A DNA stretch of 64,000 nt, taken from positions 2,356,001-2,420,000 of the forward strand of contig JADKHR010000001.1 of NCBI GenBank assembly GCA_016721625.1, given 5' to 3'. Under the pieces are notes generated by a model. The model saw nothing but the letters and a program-made list of their open reading frames with translations, was not told where the DNA came from and searched no databases. Positions 1-8,756 of this stretch are shown here, piece by piece. Within the stretch, counting starts at the first letter, position 1; each line of letters begins with the position of its first letter. The position numbers and the translations under genes are program-made. The stretch comes from Elusimicrobiota bacterium (GTDB lineage: Bacteria; Elusimicrobiota; Elusimicrobia; FEN-1173).

Positions 1-1
1 C

Positions 2-2536
2 CAATACGTGAAGGCTGAATCCTATTTCCTCCAAAACCGATGGCCCGAGGCCGCCGCCGAGTTCAAGGAATTCATCGATAACAACGGCGCCTCGGAGAAC
101 GCCAACCTCATCATTTCGGCCCGCCTCCGCATGGGCGAATGCCATTTCAATTTAAAGAAATACCTGACGGCCCTGGATCATTTCGCCTGGGTGGAAAAGT
201 CGAAGAACGACAGTCTTCGCGCGGAAGCTCTCTTGGGGTCGGCTTACTGTCTCCTGGCCCGCGGTGAGCACGCCAAGGCGGAGGGGTATTTGGTTAAACT
301 CCTGGAATCCCATGGCGGTTACGCCAACCTGCCGAACGTGGTCGTTCCTCTGGCCTTGATCTACATGGAACGCGGCGAATATCAAAATGCCCTGGAGCTC
401 TTGGAACGGGCGCCGGGAGATCCTTCCTGCCTCTACTACCGCGGCGTTTGCCAGCGGCTCTTAAACCGCGTGATCGCCTCCGCCCAGCTTCTGAAGGAAG
501 TGTTGGACAACGATGAAAAAAAACTCTGGACGGATCGGGCCCTGTATCAAATGGGAGAAGCCTATTTCCAATCCAAAGAATACCCCCTGGCCTACAATTC
601 CTTTAAACGCATCTACACCACCGAACTCGCCAGCCCCTTCCGCCCCTTCGCCCTGTTCCGCATGGGTTGCGTGGACTTCCAGAACGGGAAATTTGATCAA
701 GCCGGCCTGAACTGGACCCAACTGGTGAAGGAGTTCCCTCAAAACCTCTCGGGCCCGGCGAGCCAATACCTCCTGGCGGAGATCTCGCTCCGTCAAGGCG
801 AGTTGGCGAAGGCCATTCCGGGTTTCTCCGGGTTGATCACCAACAACGACTACACCATGGACGCGCAATTCAAGATCATCTGGAGTCTCGCGGTCCAGGG
901 ACAGTATGACGTCGCCATCGCCAAGGCCGACCGCTTTCTAAAGGATTTTGAGTGGGGCGAACTGCACGCCAAAGTCAGCCTCATGAAGGGCCTCTGCCAA
1001 ATGATGATGAAAAAGCCCGACGAGGCCATCGCCACTTTCCAGTTCATCCTGGACCGCTACCCCAACACCGGCTACTTCGATAAGGCGCTCTATCTCATGG
1101 CGGTGACCATGATCCAGGAACGCCGCTACGCGGAGGTCGTCACCCACGTCTTGTTGAACAACGCGGACATGAAGAAGACCGGAACCCTGGACTCCGCCGA
1201 CGTGTTCTTCAACAAGCGCGAATACGAGCGCGCTGTCGGTTTCTATGAGGAGTTCATCGCCAAATATCCGGACGATTCCCGGACGGAGCGCGCTCTCTAC
1301 CAAGCCGGTCTTGCGCTCTACCGGCAGGAGTATTTCACCGAGGCCATCGGCAAGTGGACCACGCTATCGGTTAAACACCCGGCCTCCAAGTTCGCCCCGG
1401 ACGCCGTCTTCCAGACGGCGCGCACCTATTTCGGGCTCGGCCAATACAACCAGGCGTATCAGTCCTTCCGAAAGGTTGTGGAACTCTATCCCGCCTCGCC
1501 CCTGGCCAAAGAGTCCATGCTTCAAATCGGCCAGTGTTTCTACAACGCGGGCGACATTCCCCGCGCCATCGACCAGTACCGGGCCTACATGGAGAAATAC
1601 CCGGACGACGAAAAGGCCAAAGAGGTTCAGGAACTCCTCCAGATGGCTTTCTACAAGCAAGGGAAAACCGGCGGCGACATGAAGGAACTCGTGGCCCAGT
1701 TCCCGAAAAGCAAATTCACCGCGGACATCTATTGGGAGCTCGGGGCCGAAGCCTACAACCGCAAGGATTACGACAAGGCCCTGGACTACTTCCAGCGGCT
1801 CATCCTGGATTTCCCGGATTCCACCCAAGCCATGCAGTCGTTCTATTACAAGGCGGATTCCTACTTCTTGAAAGGCGAATACGCCGCCGCCGTCAACACG
1901 TTCAAGAACTTCATCGTGAACTATCCCCAAGACGTCCTGACGAAAGACTCTCGCTTCAAACTCGCGGTGTCTTACTTCAGCTTGAAGGATTATGGGCAGG
2001 CGGCCTTGTCCTTTAATGACTTCCTGGAGGCCCACCCCTCCGACCCGAAGTCCCGGGACGCCGCCTTGAATATTCCGATCTGCTATACCAAATCCGGCCA
2101 ACCGTTCCAGGCCATCGACGCTTACATGAACTTCCTCCGCCGCTACCCGGGAGACGAGAAAACCGCCTACGTGTATCTTCAAGTGGGGCAACTCTACGAG
2201 GAGGTGGAGGATTACATGAAGGCCGTCGAAACCTACCAGAAGCTTCCGGCGGACCGGGAGGAAATTTTCGAGGCGACCTTTAACATGGGGCGGTGTTACG
2301 AAAAGTTGAAGGCCCCGACCGAACAGAAGAAGGCCTACGAAACCCTGCGCCGTCTCTCGCCCAAAGACAACAAGTTCCGTCTGGCGGGGCTGGCGCTCCT
2401 GGGTGAACTTTACGAAAAAGAAGGGGCGACGGCCCAGGCCGTCGCGGTGTATGCGGATATCGCTTCGTTCAGCACCAATGCGGAATGGCGGGCCATCGCC
2501 CAGCAAAAAGTGAAAGACTTAAAGGGAGGAAAGTAA
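2..2536 (+). CDS. Large TPR-repeat periplasmic-type protein, 5' end cut by window
   Basis: The reading frame is open from base 2, so the true start lies upstream; at least 844 codons are visible. The whole length is built of tetratricopeptide-like helical repeats, with recurring G-x-x-x-Y-x-x-G/A-x-x-x-F/Y and YP-x-D/S signatures such as 'EFIAKYPDDSRTERALYQAG'. These fit the BamD/YbgF-like type that scaffolds envelope complexes. It ends 1 base before the exbB start and therefore probably leads or sits inside the ExbB-ExbD-ExbD-TonB operon. TPR proteins often accompany Tol/Exb-type motors in diderm bacteria, so a role in envelope assembly or motor coupling is likely but inferred. A signal peptide cannot be judged because the N-terminus is missing. 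Confidence 0.85.
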   Translation, partial: QYVKAESYFLQNRWPEAAAEFKEFIDNNGASENANLIISARLRMGECHFNLKKYLTALDHFAWVEKSKNDSLRAEALLGSAYCLLARGEHAKAEGYLVKLLESHGGYANLPNVVVPLALIYMERGEYQNALELLERAPGDPSCLYYRGVCQRLLNRVIASAQLLKEVLDNDEKKLWTDRALYQMGEAYFQSKEYPLAYNSFKRIYTTELASPFRPFALFRMGCVDFQNGKFDQAGLNWTQLVKEFPQNLSGPASQYLLAEISLRQGELAKAIPGFSGLITNNDYTMDAQFKIIWSLAVQGQYDVAIAKADRFLKDFEWGELHAKVSLMKGLCQMMMKKPDEAIATFQFILDRYPNTGYFDKALYLMAVTMIQERRYAEVVTHVLLNNADMKKTGTLDSADVFFNKREYERAVGFYEEFIAKYPDDSRTERALYQAGLALYRQEYFTEAIGKWTTLSVKHPASKFAPDAVFQTARTYFGLGQYNQAYQSFRKVVELYPASPLAKESMLQIGQCFYNAGDIPRAIDQYRAYMEKYPDDEKAKEVQELLQMAFYKQGKTGGDMKELVAQFPKSKFTADIYWELGAEAYNRKDYDKALDYFQRLILDFPDSTQAMQSFYYKADSYFLKGEYAAAVNTFKNFIVNYPQDVLTKDSRFKLAVSYFSLKDYGQAALSFNDFLEAHPSDPKSRDAALNIPICYTKSGQPFQAIDAYMNFLRRYPGDEKTAYVYLQVGQLYEEVEDYMKAVETYQKLPADREEIFEATFNMGRCYEKLKAPTEQKKAYETLRRLSPKDNKFRLAGLALLGELYEKEGATAQAVAVYADIASFSTNAEWRAIAQQKVKDLKGGK

Positions 2537-2537
2537 A

Positions 2538-3161
2538 ATGATGCAGATGGGTTTCAAAGAGTGGTTCATGGTCAACCCCCCCATCATCAGCACCATCCTC
2601 ATTTTTTCGGTGCTGGTCGTGGCTTTCACACTGGAGCGTTTTTGGGTTTTTCGAAGGGAAGCCAAGTTTCCCAAGGAGCTGTGGGAGCGGATCATGGGCC
2701 TGGTGAGGGAAAAACGCCTGCGGGACGCGATCGCTCTCTGCGAGGTCAGTTCCGGCGTTTTCTCGAAGGTGTTCAAGGCCGGGCTGGAAGGCTCGCTGGT
2801 CTCCCGCCTCGATGCCGAGGACGGGATGGTCATCGAAAAAGAGGAAGGTCAGGAGATTCTGCGCAAACGGGTCGGCCTTTTCGGCACCGTCAGTTTCATC
2901 TCTCCGTTGATTGGCCTTTTGGGCACGGTGATGGGCGTGTTGCACGCCTTCCACAGTTTGGCTCAGTCCGGGTCCGGCGGGCCTTCGGTGGTGGCGGCCG
3001 GTATTTCCGAGGCCTTGATCACGACCGTGGCCGGGCTGGTGGTCGCGGTGCCCGCGGCCATGATCTACAACTACTTCAACTTCCGCCTCCGGGCGGTTCT
3101 GGTGGAGATGAACACCTACGGCCAGCGGCTTCTGCTGGCGGTCTTCGGGGAAAAACGGTAG
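2538..3161 (+). CDS. exbB: ExbB/TolQ/MotA-family proton channel subunit
   Basis: The 207-residue protein has three hydrophobic segments, at about residues 14-36, 113-138 and 153-178. The last two carry the family pattern of small residues and Thr (ISPLIGLLGTVMG and ALITTVAGLVVAVPAA) that lines the proton pathway. With ExbD it uses the proton motive force at the inner membrane to energise TonB-like partners. A strong ribosome site (GGGAGGAAAG) precedes the ATG, which lies 1 base after the TPR gene. TolQ and ExbB cannot be told apart by sequence alone; a TonB-domain gene follows rather than TolA, which favours ExbB. Confidence 0.93.
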   Translation: MMQMGFKEWFMVNPPIISTILIFSVLVVAFTLERFWVFRREAKFPKELWERIMGLVREKRLRDAIALCEVSSGVFSKVFKAGLEGSLVSRLDAEDGMVIEKEEGQEILRKRVGLFGTVSFISPLIGLLGTVMGVLHAFHSLAQSGSGGPSVVAAGISEALITTVAGLVVAVPAAMIYNYFNFRLRAVLVEMNTYGQRLLLAVFGEKR

Positions 3162-3218
3162 GAACCTTTCCGCCGGACCGGTGTCCCATACGGTGACGCT
3201 GGAACGGAGGTCGAACCC

Positions 3219-3644
3219 ATGAAACGCGCGTCCATCGAGAAAGGCGAAGGCGAAGAGATCAGCGAGATCAACGTGGTGCCGTTGGCCGACATCTCGCTGG
3301 TTCTGTTGATCATCCTTATGCTGATCACGCCCATGGTGATGCAATCCATGATCAAGATTTCCGCTTCCCAGGCGGCCTCCGCGGTAAAGGTCAGGGACGC
3401 CGTTCCGGAGAAACCCCTCATCGTGGAGGTTCGTCCGGACGGTTACTGGTTGAACCAGAACAAAATGGCGTCCGCCGTGGATCTCCAGCATTACCTGGCG
3501 GGGGAGCTGTCCCGAAAAAACGACCGAACCGTGATCATCACGGCCGCCAAGGGGGTCCGGCACGGATTGGTGGTGACCGCGTTGGACATGTCCAAACAGG
3601 CTGGCGCGGCTAAATTGTCTTTGGTCAAACGGGCGAAAAAATGA
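3219..3644 (+). CDS. exbD: ExbD/TolR-family protein, first copy
   Basis: The 141-residue protein has a short cytosolic N-terminus, one membrane helix (residues about 22-43) and a periplasmic ExbD/TolR domain. The helix begins NVVPLADISLVLLIIL and contains the conserved Asp that takes part in proton transfer. An SD sequence GGAGG lies 6-10 bases before the ATG. It overlaps the next exbD copy by 4 bases (ATGA), implying translational coupling. Two different ExbD subunits with one ExbB suggests a heteromeric stator, as in several Tol-like and gliding-motor clusters; that reading is inferred. Confidence 0.93.
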   Translation: MKRASIEKGEGEEISEINVVPLADISLVLLIILMLITPMVMQSMIKISASQAASAVKVRDAVPEKPLIVEVRPDGYWLNQNKMASAVDLQHYLAGELSRKNDRTVIITAAKGVRHGLVVTALDMSKQAGAAKLSLVKRAKK

Positions 3645-4063
3645 AAAAAGTCCGGGAATACGGGAACGCCATTTCGGGCATCAACATCACGCCCATCATC
3701 GACGTGACGCTGGTTCTCCTCATCATCATGCTGGTGGCCGCGCCGGTGTTGAATATCCCGAACATGAACGTGGAACTTCCGGAGGCCTATACCTCCGAAA
3801 CCAAAGAACAAAATATTTCCATCTCGCTCGGCACCGATTTACGCGTCGCCATCGACGAAAACATCGTGCCCCTGGGGGATTTGCCTCGCCTCCTGGAACG
3901 GCTTCTGAAAAAGAAAAAGGGATCGGTCGTCATCATCCGGGCGGACAAAGACGTCGACTACGAGAACGTGGAAAACCTGATCGAGACCATAAAAACGAAA
4001 ACCCACGCTCGGAAAATTGCCGTGGCTACGAAGCAGAAAACGGTCACGTTGGGGAAGAAGTGA
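3641..4063 (+). CDS. exbD: ExbD/TolR-family protein, second copy
   Basis: The 140-residue paralogue of the preceding gene has the same architecture: a short basic N-terminus, a helix starting NITPIIDVTLVLLIIM with the conserved Asp, and a periplasmic ExbD domain. It is clearly divergent from copy 1 outside the helix, so this is not a recent duplication. Its stop codon overlaps the start of the TonB gene (TGATG). It probably pairs with copy 1 around the ExbB pentamer to form the motor. Confidence 0.93.
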   Translation: MKKVREYGNAISGINITPIIDVTLVLLIIMLVAAPVLNIPNMNVELPEAYTSETKEQNISISLGTDLRVAIDENIVPLGDLPRLLERLLKKKKGSVVIIRADKDVDYENVENLIETIKTKTHARKIAVATKQKTVTLGKK

Positions 4064-5245
4064 TGCTGGAAGTCAACGATCATATTTTCGGCAGTCCCCG
4101 GGAAATGCTCTGCGTGGGCCTGGCCCTGGCGATCCACATCCCGCTGTACTTTTGGAAGGCCATGCCCGATGCGGGGCCCATGGGCGACCCCATCGCCGAA
4201 ATCGAGTTCAAGATCGACCAGGCGGAAACGGAAACGCCCGCGCCCCCTCCGAAGGAAGAAAAGAAAGAGGAAGTGAGTTTTTTTCAAGAAGATGACCCAA
4301 GCGGTGGGCCTCAGCACTCCCAAACCGATGGACAAGCTGATCGTCCCCGACAAGCCCAAAACGGATCTTCTCGGCACGCAGACCCCCAGCGCGATTCAGG
4401 CGACTCGGCGGATTCCGGAAAATGTTCAACAGCAGGGTCGGTTGGTTGATAAGGATCGGAGTTTGGCCGGGACGTTTGATGTGGGGAAGATCCAGCCCAA
4501 GGCGGGGGGCGGATTATCCGGCGTGGGTTTAGGCGCTGGGGACAAGGTGGGCGGCGGGGGAACGATTAATCAAAAATCTCCGGGCGTTCGGTTCGCGAAA
4601 GGCGATCTGCCGTTCGCGCTGAATAAAGGTCCCGCAGGGGAATTGGCCAACGCGGACCCGGATGCCCCTCAGATCGTTTTGTCCAACCGAACCGATAAAC
4701 GCGCGAAGTCCGTTTCAACCGCCTTCTTCGGCACCGGGGGCGGGACGGGGGGCGGCGATGGATCGGGAGAGGGGGGCGGTGGAACCCTGAAGAGCAAGGA
4801 GGGTGGCCGCCCGTTAATGGGGGTGTCGGGCGGGTTCTCGACGATCGGAGCGCCCGGAACCGATTCCGGCGCCGGCGGCGGGGACGCCCTCATGGGAACG
4901 CCCAGCGGTAAAGGCCGCGGCGCAGGGGCTGGGGGCGGGTCCCGGGTCCCCTATGAAATTTCCGGGCCTCTTTCCGGACGACGAATTCTGTTTCAGACCT
5001 TGCCGGTTTTCCCCGACTGGGCTCGGGAGAAAGGCCTGATCGCGACGGTCGGCATCCGGTTTTACGTCCTGCACACGGGCGAAGTGAACGCCAATAAAAC
5101 CGTCGTGGACCGGTCTTCGGGGTACCAGAAGCTCGACGAATTGGCGAGGCAAGCGCTCCTCCAGTGGCGGTTCCAGGAATTGGACCCCGCGCAATACGGC
5201 AAGGAGCAATGGGGTATCATCACCTTCAAGTTTAAAGCCCTTTGA
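4063..5245 (+). CDS. tonB: TonB-family energy transducer, reading frame interrupted
   Basis: The N-terminal part (from the ATG at 4063) has one membrane anchor (MLCVGLALAIHIPLYFW) followed by a Pro/Glu/Lys stretch. The frame then ends out of phase. The remainder continues in the next frame with a long Gly-rich linker and a C-terminal TonB domain: VGIRFYVLHTGEVN, then the ARQALLQWRF helix and final beta strands. Removing one T from the run of seven T at 4278-4284 joins both parts into about 393 residues (SFFKKMTQAV). The protein would span the periplasm and pull on TonB-dependent outer-membrane partners. The linker is unusually rich in Gly rather than Pro. Sequencing error, true mutation or slippage at T7 are all possible. 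Confidence 0.85.
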
Positions 5246-5303
5246 TTCGGAGATGTTGACGGGAAGTGGATGGCGGCGGGTTGACAGAGTTTAGGAGGCA
5301 GGA

Positions 5304-6347
5304 ATGAGACACCGTGTGCTTGCATCTTTGATCCTTTGCGTGGGGGTCGGCGCTTCCTTCGCCGCGACCCTCGGAAACCCGACGGCCCCGGCCCCGAAGA
5401 AAGTCGGTTCCCCCGCCTCAAAAAGCGCTCCGGCGAAACCCGCGGCGAAACCTGCGGCCAAACCCGCGGCTCCCCCGAAAAAGTCGTCCACGCCGCCGCC
5501 CCCGTCGTCCACCCCCACCTCTCCGGCCGCCGCTGTGGGGCAGGAGAACCTGGGGTCCATGGAGGTGACGGGTCAGGCCAAAGACAAAGTGATGATCGAG
5601 AAGGTCACGCCCGAAATTAAGATCGACATGAAGGATCTGGTGGATGCGGTCACGGACAAGACGGAAAAACTTTTAGAGCAGGGGCGGCCTATCCCCTCCG
5701 AAGACGATTTCCGCCGCTTTGATCGCCTTTCTTCCCACCAAACCGCGCGACCCTGGTTGCCGGATTTGGTGGAGCCTCCCCTCATCAGCTTTCAGCCCGC
5801 TCCCGCGAAAACCACGGTGATCGGCTGGCGACTGGAAGTCGCGGACGACAAAGGCGACATCGTCCACACCATCGCGGGCAAGGGCAATCCTGTCAACGAG
5901 ATCGTGTGGGACGGTTTCAACAAAGAAGGGCAGATGATCCGGGTCGCGTCGGCCTATTCTTTCCGGTTCATCACCGTCGACGAATTTAACGACACCCACA
6001 CAACGCTCGGAAAAGCCTTCACCCTTCGCCACCTGAAATATCGGGACAAGAAAAACCTGGTGGTGGAGTTTTCCTCCACCTATCTTTTCCGGGACGAAAA
6101 GATCAACCCCGATGCCCTCCCGATTTTCGAGCGGGGGTTGGACGTCCTGAGGGAATACTCCTCCTATCCCTTCGCCCTGGAGTTCCAAACCATGAATCCC
6201 CTGGGCGATATGGTGAAAGGGCGGCAAAAGACCGTGACGGACAAAATCGCCGCCGACCTTCAACTCCCCCCGGACAGCATCAAATACACCTATTCCGAGG
6301 TCAAGGATCGGGGCGACGTGCTTCGGTTCGTGATCAAACTGCGCTGA
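5304..6347 (+). CDS. Periplasmic protein with FlgD-Ig-like and OmpA-like regions
   Basis: The 347-residue protein has a clear signal peptide (residues 1-20, cut near SFA-A). A low-complexity Pro/Ala/Lys/Ser linker follows at about residues 25-75. A central domain resembles the FlgD/CHU Ig-like fold (VIGWRLEVADDKGDIV and IVWDGFNKEGQ). The C-terminal 90 residues have the spacing of an OmpA-like domain (INPDALPIFERGLDVLREY), but the usual peptidoglycan-binding Asp/Arg residues are not obvious. It is in the same direction as, and 58 bases behind, the TonB gene, so it is probably the envelope partner of that system. Its last 14 bases overlap the tail of the convergent MFS gene. Confidence 0.7.
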   Translation: MRHRVLASLILCVGVGASFAATLGNPTAPAPKKVGSPASKSAPAKPAAKPAAKPAAPPKKSSTPPPPSSTPTSPAAAVGQENLGSMEVTGQAKDKVMIEKVTPEIKIDMKDLVDAVTDKTEKLLEQGRPIPSEDDFRRFDRLSSHQTARPWLPDLVEPPLISFQPAPAKTTVIGWRLEVADDKGDIVHTIAGKGNPVNEIVWDGFNKEGQMIRVASAYSFRFITVDEFNDTHTTLGKAFTLRHLKYRDKKNLVVEFSSTYLFRDEKINPDALPIFERGLDVLREYSSYPFALEFQTMNPLGDMVKGRQKTVTDKIAADLQLPPDSIKYTYSEVKDRGDVLRFVIKLR

Positions 6348-7545
6348 CCCGCGCGGGCGGGGAGAGAAACATCAGGGCGGCCGCGGCCAGGAGAGCGAAC
6401 CCCGCGCCCACCAGGAACGACAGCGGATCGCCTCCCCATTTCCACAGCAGGCCGAAAATAAGCGAAGCGAAAAGCGAGGCGACGCCGCTGATCAGGTGGT
6501 AAAGCCCGAAAACCGACCCCCTTAAAACGCCCGGCGCGAAGTCGGCCACCAACGCCCGCTCCACCCCTTCCGTCAACCCAAAAAACAATCCATAAATTCC
6601 AAAGAGCATCCACACCTGGAGGGGCGTTTTCGCGTAGGCGAACCCCGCATAAACAGCCGCATAGATCCCCCAGCCGGCCACCAGGAGACTCCGCCGACCC
6701 ACCCGATCGGACAGACGACCCCCGAGGAAGGAGGTCCCGCTCTTGACCACGTGAAAGAAGCTCCACAGGACGAGAATCAGAGCGGTGGAGAGGCCGAGAT
6801 TTTTCGCTTTCAAGATCAGAAACGCGTCGCTGGCGTTTCCGAGGGTGAAAATAAAAAGGACGGAGAGAAAGTGTTTGAGCGTCGGGGGCAGTTGCCGCCA
6901 CGCTTCCCTCGGATGGAAGGGGGCAGGCTCCGCGGGCGAGGACGCGCCTCGTTTGAGCCCAAACAAAATGAGCAGGAGACACAGGGTCCCCGGGATCGCG
7001 GAGAGAAGGAACACGGTTCGGAGCGGCAGGTTCCACGCGATCAGGAAACAGGCGGCCACCAGCGGCCCCACCACCGCCCCGGCGTGGTCCATGGCCCGGT
7101 GATACCCATACGCGCGGCCGCGCTGGTCGGGTGAGACCGCGTCCGCCACCAAGGCGTCCCGGGGCGACGTCCGCAATCCTTTTCCGATCCGGTCGGCGAA
7201 GCGGAGAATCAGGACCTGGGGCCAGGTGGAGGCGATCGCCATCAACGGCCGGACGAGGTTGGAGACCCCGTAGCCCGCCACGATCCATGATTTTCGGTTG
7301 CGAAATCGGTCCGAAAGGACGCCGGAGAAAAGCTTGAAAAGGGAGACCGACGATTCCGCCACGCCTTCGATCAACCCAAGCGACGCCGGCCCGGCGCCCA
7401 ACACCTGCGTTAAAAAAACCGGCAGGAGGGGATAAATCATGTCCGCGGCGGCGTCGTTTAAAAAGCTGACGAAGCCCAAAACGCGGACCGTTTTAGGGAG
7501 GGGCGGCTGTTTCAGGGAAGCGGGGGCAGATATGACGGGCGTCAT
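6334..7545 (-). CDS. MFS transporter
   Basis: The 403-residue integral membrane protein shows the 12-helix MFS pattern. The loop between helices 2 and 3 reads GVLSDRFRNRKSWIV, the classical G-x-x-x-D-R-x-x-R-K/R signature, and a second basic loop (GGRLSDRVGRRSLLV) begins the C-terminal half. The conserved DRIGKGLRTSPRDALVAD segment is typical of a subgroup of putative drug or metabolite exporters. The substrate is unknown. It is transcribed divergently from the cytochrome b561-like gene. Confidence 0.85.
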   Translation of the reverse strand: MTPVISAPASLKQPPLPKTVRVLGFVSFLNDAAADMIYPLLPVFLTQVLGAGPASLGLIEGVAESSVSLFKLFSGVLSDRFRNRKSWIVAGYGVSNLVRPLMAIASTWPQVLILRFADRIGKGLRTSPRDALVADAVSPDQRGRAYGYHRAMDHAGAVVGPLVAACFLIAWNLPLRTVFLLSAIPGTLCLLLILFGLKRGASSPAEPAPFHPREAWRQLPPTLKHFLSVLFIFTLGNASDAFLILKAKNLGLSTALILVLWSFFHVVKSGTSFLGGRLSDRVGRRSLLVAGWGIYAAVYAGFAYAKTPLQVWMLFGIYGLFFGLTEGVERALVADFAPGVLRGSVFGLYHLISGVASLFASLIFGLLWKWGGDPLSFLVGAGFALLAAAALMFLSPPARVSAV

Positions 7546-7612
7546 AGACGGGGTCCTTGGCGAATCTTACGATAAACCCGCAGGTCTTCTTTATCAAAAG
7601 AGAGGGTATCCT

Positions 7613-8185
7613 ATGAAATTCTTAAGGCTCTTGTTGGCCCTGGCTCTGTTGTTCCCAGCCACCGGCGTCCGGCTCTTCGCCGCGGGCGAGGGGGACGGTC
7701 TTTCCCTCGACGATCTGGGGTTCAAGGCCGATCAGTTGAAATCCGATCCGGCCGCCCAGGCCACCCTTCATAAGCGGTCCAAAATGCTTAAGACCCATCA
7801 AATCCTCGGTCTCGTGACGGCGGTCCCCATGTTGGCCAGCGTGATGACCGCGTCCGGGGCGGCGGAAGGAACCGATTCCAAGCGGGACCTCCATAAAAAT
7901 TTGGGAATTACGACGGGCGTCCTCTACTTCACCACGGCGTCTTTCTCTCTTCTCGCGCCGGAAGGGGAAGCCAAGAAATCCGCCGGCGCCACCAAGATTC
8001 ACAAGGGGTTGGCGTGGATCCATTTCCCGGCCATGGTGATCGCCCCCATCTTAGGGTACCAGGCGTATCAACAACGGGATAAAGGCGAGGATGTGCACGG
8101 CGCGGCGAAACATCACGCGACGGTGGCCGGCGTCGGCGCCGCCGCCTATTTTCTGTCCATGGCCGTGATGGTCTTCAACTTCTAG
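7613..8185 (+). CDS. Cytochrome b561-like membrane protein (YceJ-like partner of YceI)
   Basis: The ATG at 7613 follows AGAGAGGG and gives a 190-residue protein with a signal peptide (residues 1-24). It has four further hydrophobic helices, several introduced by His (KTHQILGL, DLHKNLGI, KIHKGLAWIHF, AKHHATVAG). This His arrangement is what a di-heme b561 or ferric-reductase-type membrane protein would need. The next gene, 8 bases downstream, is a YceI protein; in Escherichia coli yceI is paired with the b561 gene yceJ. Sequence similarity to classical b561 is not strong, so heme binding is inferred. Confidence 0.6.
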   Translation: MKFLRLLLALALLFPATGVRLFAAGEGDGLSLDDLGFKADQLKSDPAAQATLHKRSKMLKTHQILGLVTAVPMLASVMTASGAAEGTDSKRDLHKNLGITTGVLYFTTASFSLLAPEGEAKKSAGATKIHKGLAWIHFPAMVIAPILGYQAYQQRDKGEDVHGAAKHHATVAGVGAAAYFLSMAVMVFNF

Positions 8186-8193
8186 GGGCACCC

Positions 8194-8727
8194 ATGAAAA
8201 AAATCCTCTTCGCTTTGACGTTGGCGGTCGCGTCTGTTTTGATTCACGCAGAATCCTGGGTGTTGGATTCCTCTGCGCTCACTTACCATGTCACGCACAC
8301 CCTTCATAAGGTGGAGGGAACCAGCACGGCGTCCCGCGGCAAAGGAATCTGCGATGGCTCGGGCTGTAAATTCTTGGTGGCGGCGCCGGTCAACAGTTTT
8401 TTGTCCGGAGACACCAACCGGGATTCCCACATGTTGGAAACCACGCGAGGCGCCACGTTCCCCATGGTCCAGGTATCCGTGGCGATGCCGAACGCTCCCG
8501 CCGGTCAAAATTTCACGGCGGACTTGGACATTGCTTTCTCCGGCCAAAAAACGACCTACAAAGCCGTCCCCTTCACCGTCGTGGACCGCCCGGAAGGAAA
8601 ACTTCATTTCAAGGGCGTCGTGCCCCTAAACATCGACGACTTCAAGATCCCGGCCCCTTCCCTCCTCGGCATGGCCATCAAACGCCAGGTTCCCGTCGAT
8701 GTGGAAATGACCTGGAAAAAACAATAA
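8194..8727 (+). CDS. yceI: YceI-family periplasmic lipocalin-like protein
   Basis: The 177-residue protein has a signal peptide (cleavage after IHA) and a single YceI domain. It starts with WVLDSSALTYHVTHTL and ends with the characteristic LNIDDFKIPAPSLLGM...VPVDVEMTW strands. YceI proteins form a beta-barrel that binds polyisoprenoid or other amphiphilic lipids in the periplasm. Cysteines at the CDGSGC segment could form a disulfide. The gene is coupled to the preceding b561-like gene. Confidence 0.88.
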   Translation: MKKILFALTLAVASVLIHAESWVLDSSALTYHVTHTLHKVEGTSTASRGKGICDGSGCKFLVAAPVNSFLSGDTNRDSHMLETTRGATFPMVQVSVAMPNAPAGQNFTADLDIAFSGQKTTYKAVPFTVVDRPEGKLHFKGVVPLNIDDFKIPAPSLLGMAIKRQVPVDVEMTWKKQ

Positions 8728-8756
8728 CTTCCCCGCGAAAAACGTAAAATAGAGGG

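Noticed and set aside
1364..2506. 380-codon minus-strand ORF inside the TPR gene
   Set aside because: It is the antisense shadow of a GC-rich coding gene; the plus-strand TPR repeats are unambiguous. The same applies to long antisense frames at 9201-10670, 16672-17994, 22917-23639, 29241-30482 and 35964-37109.
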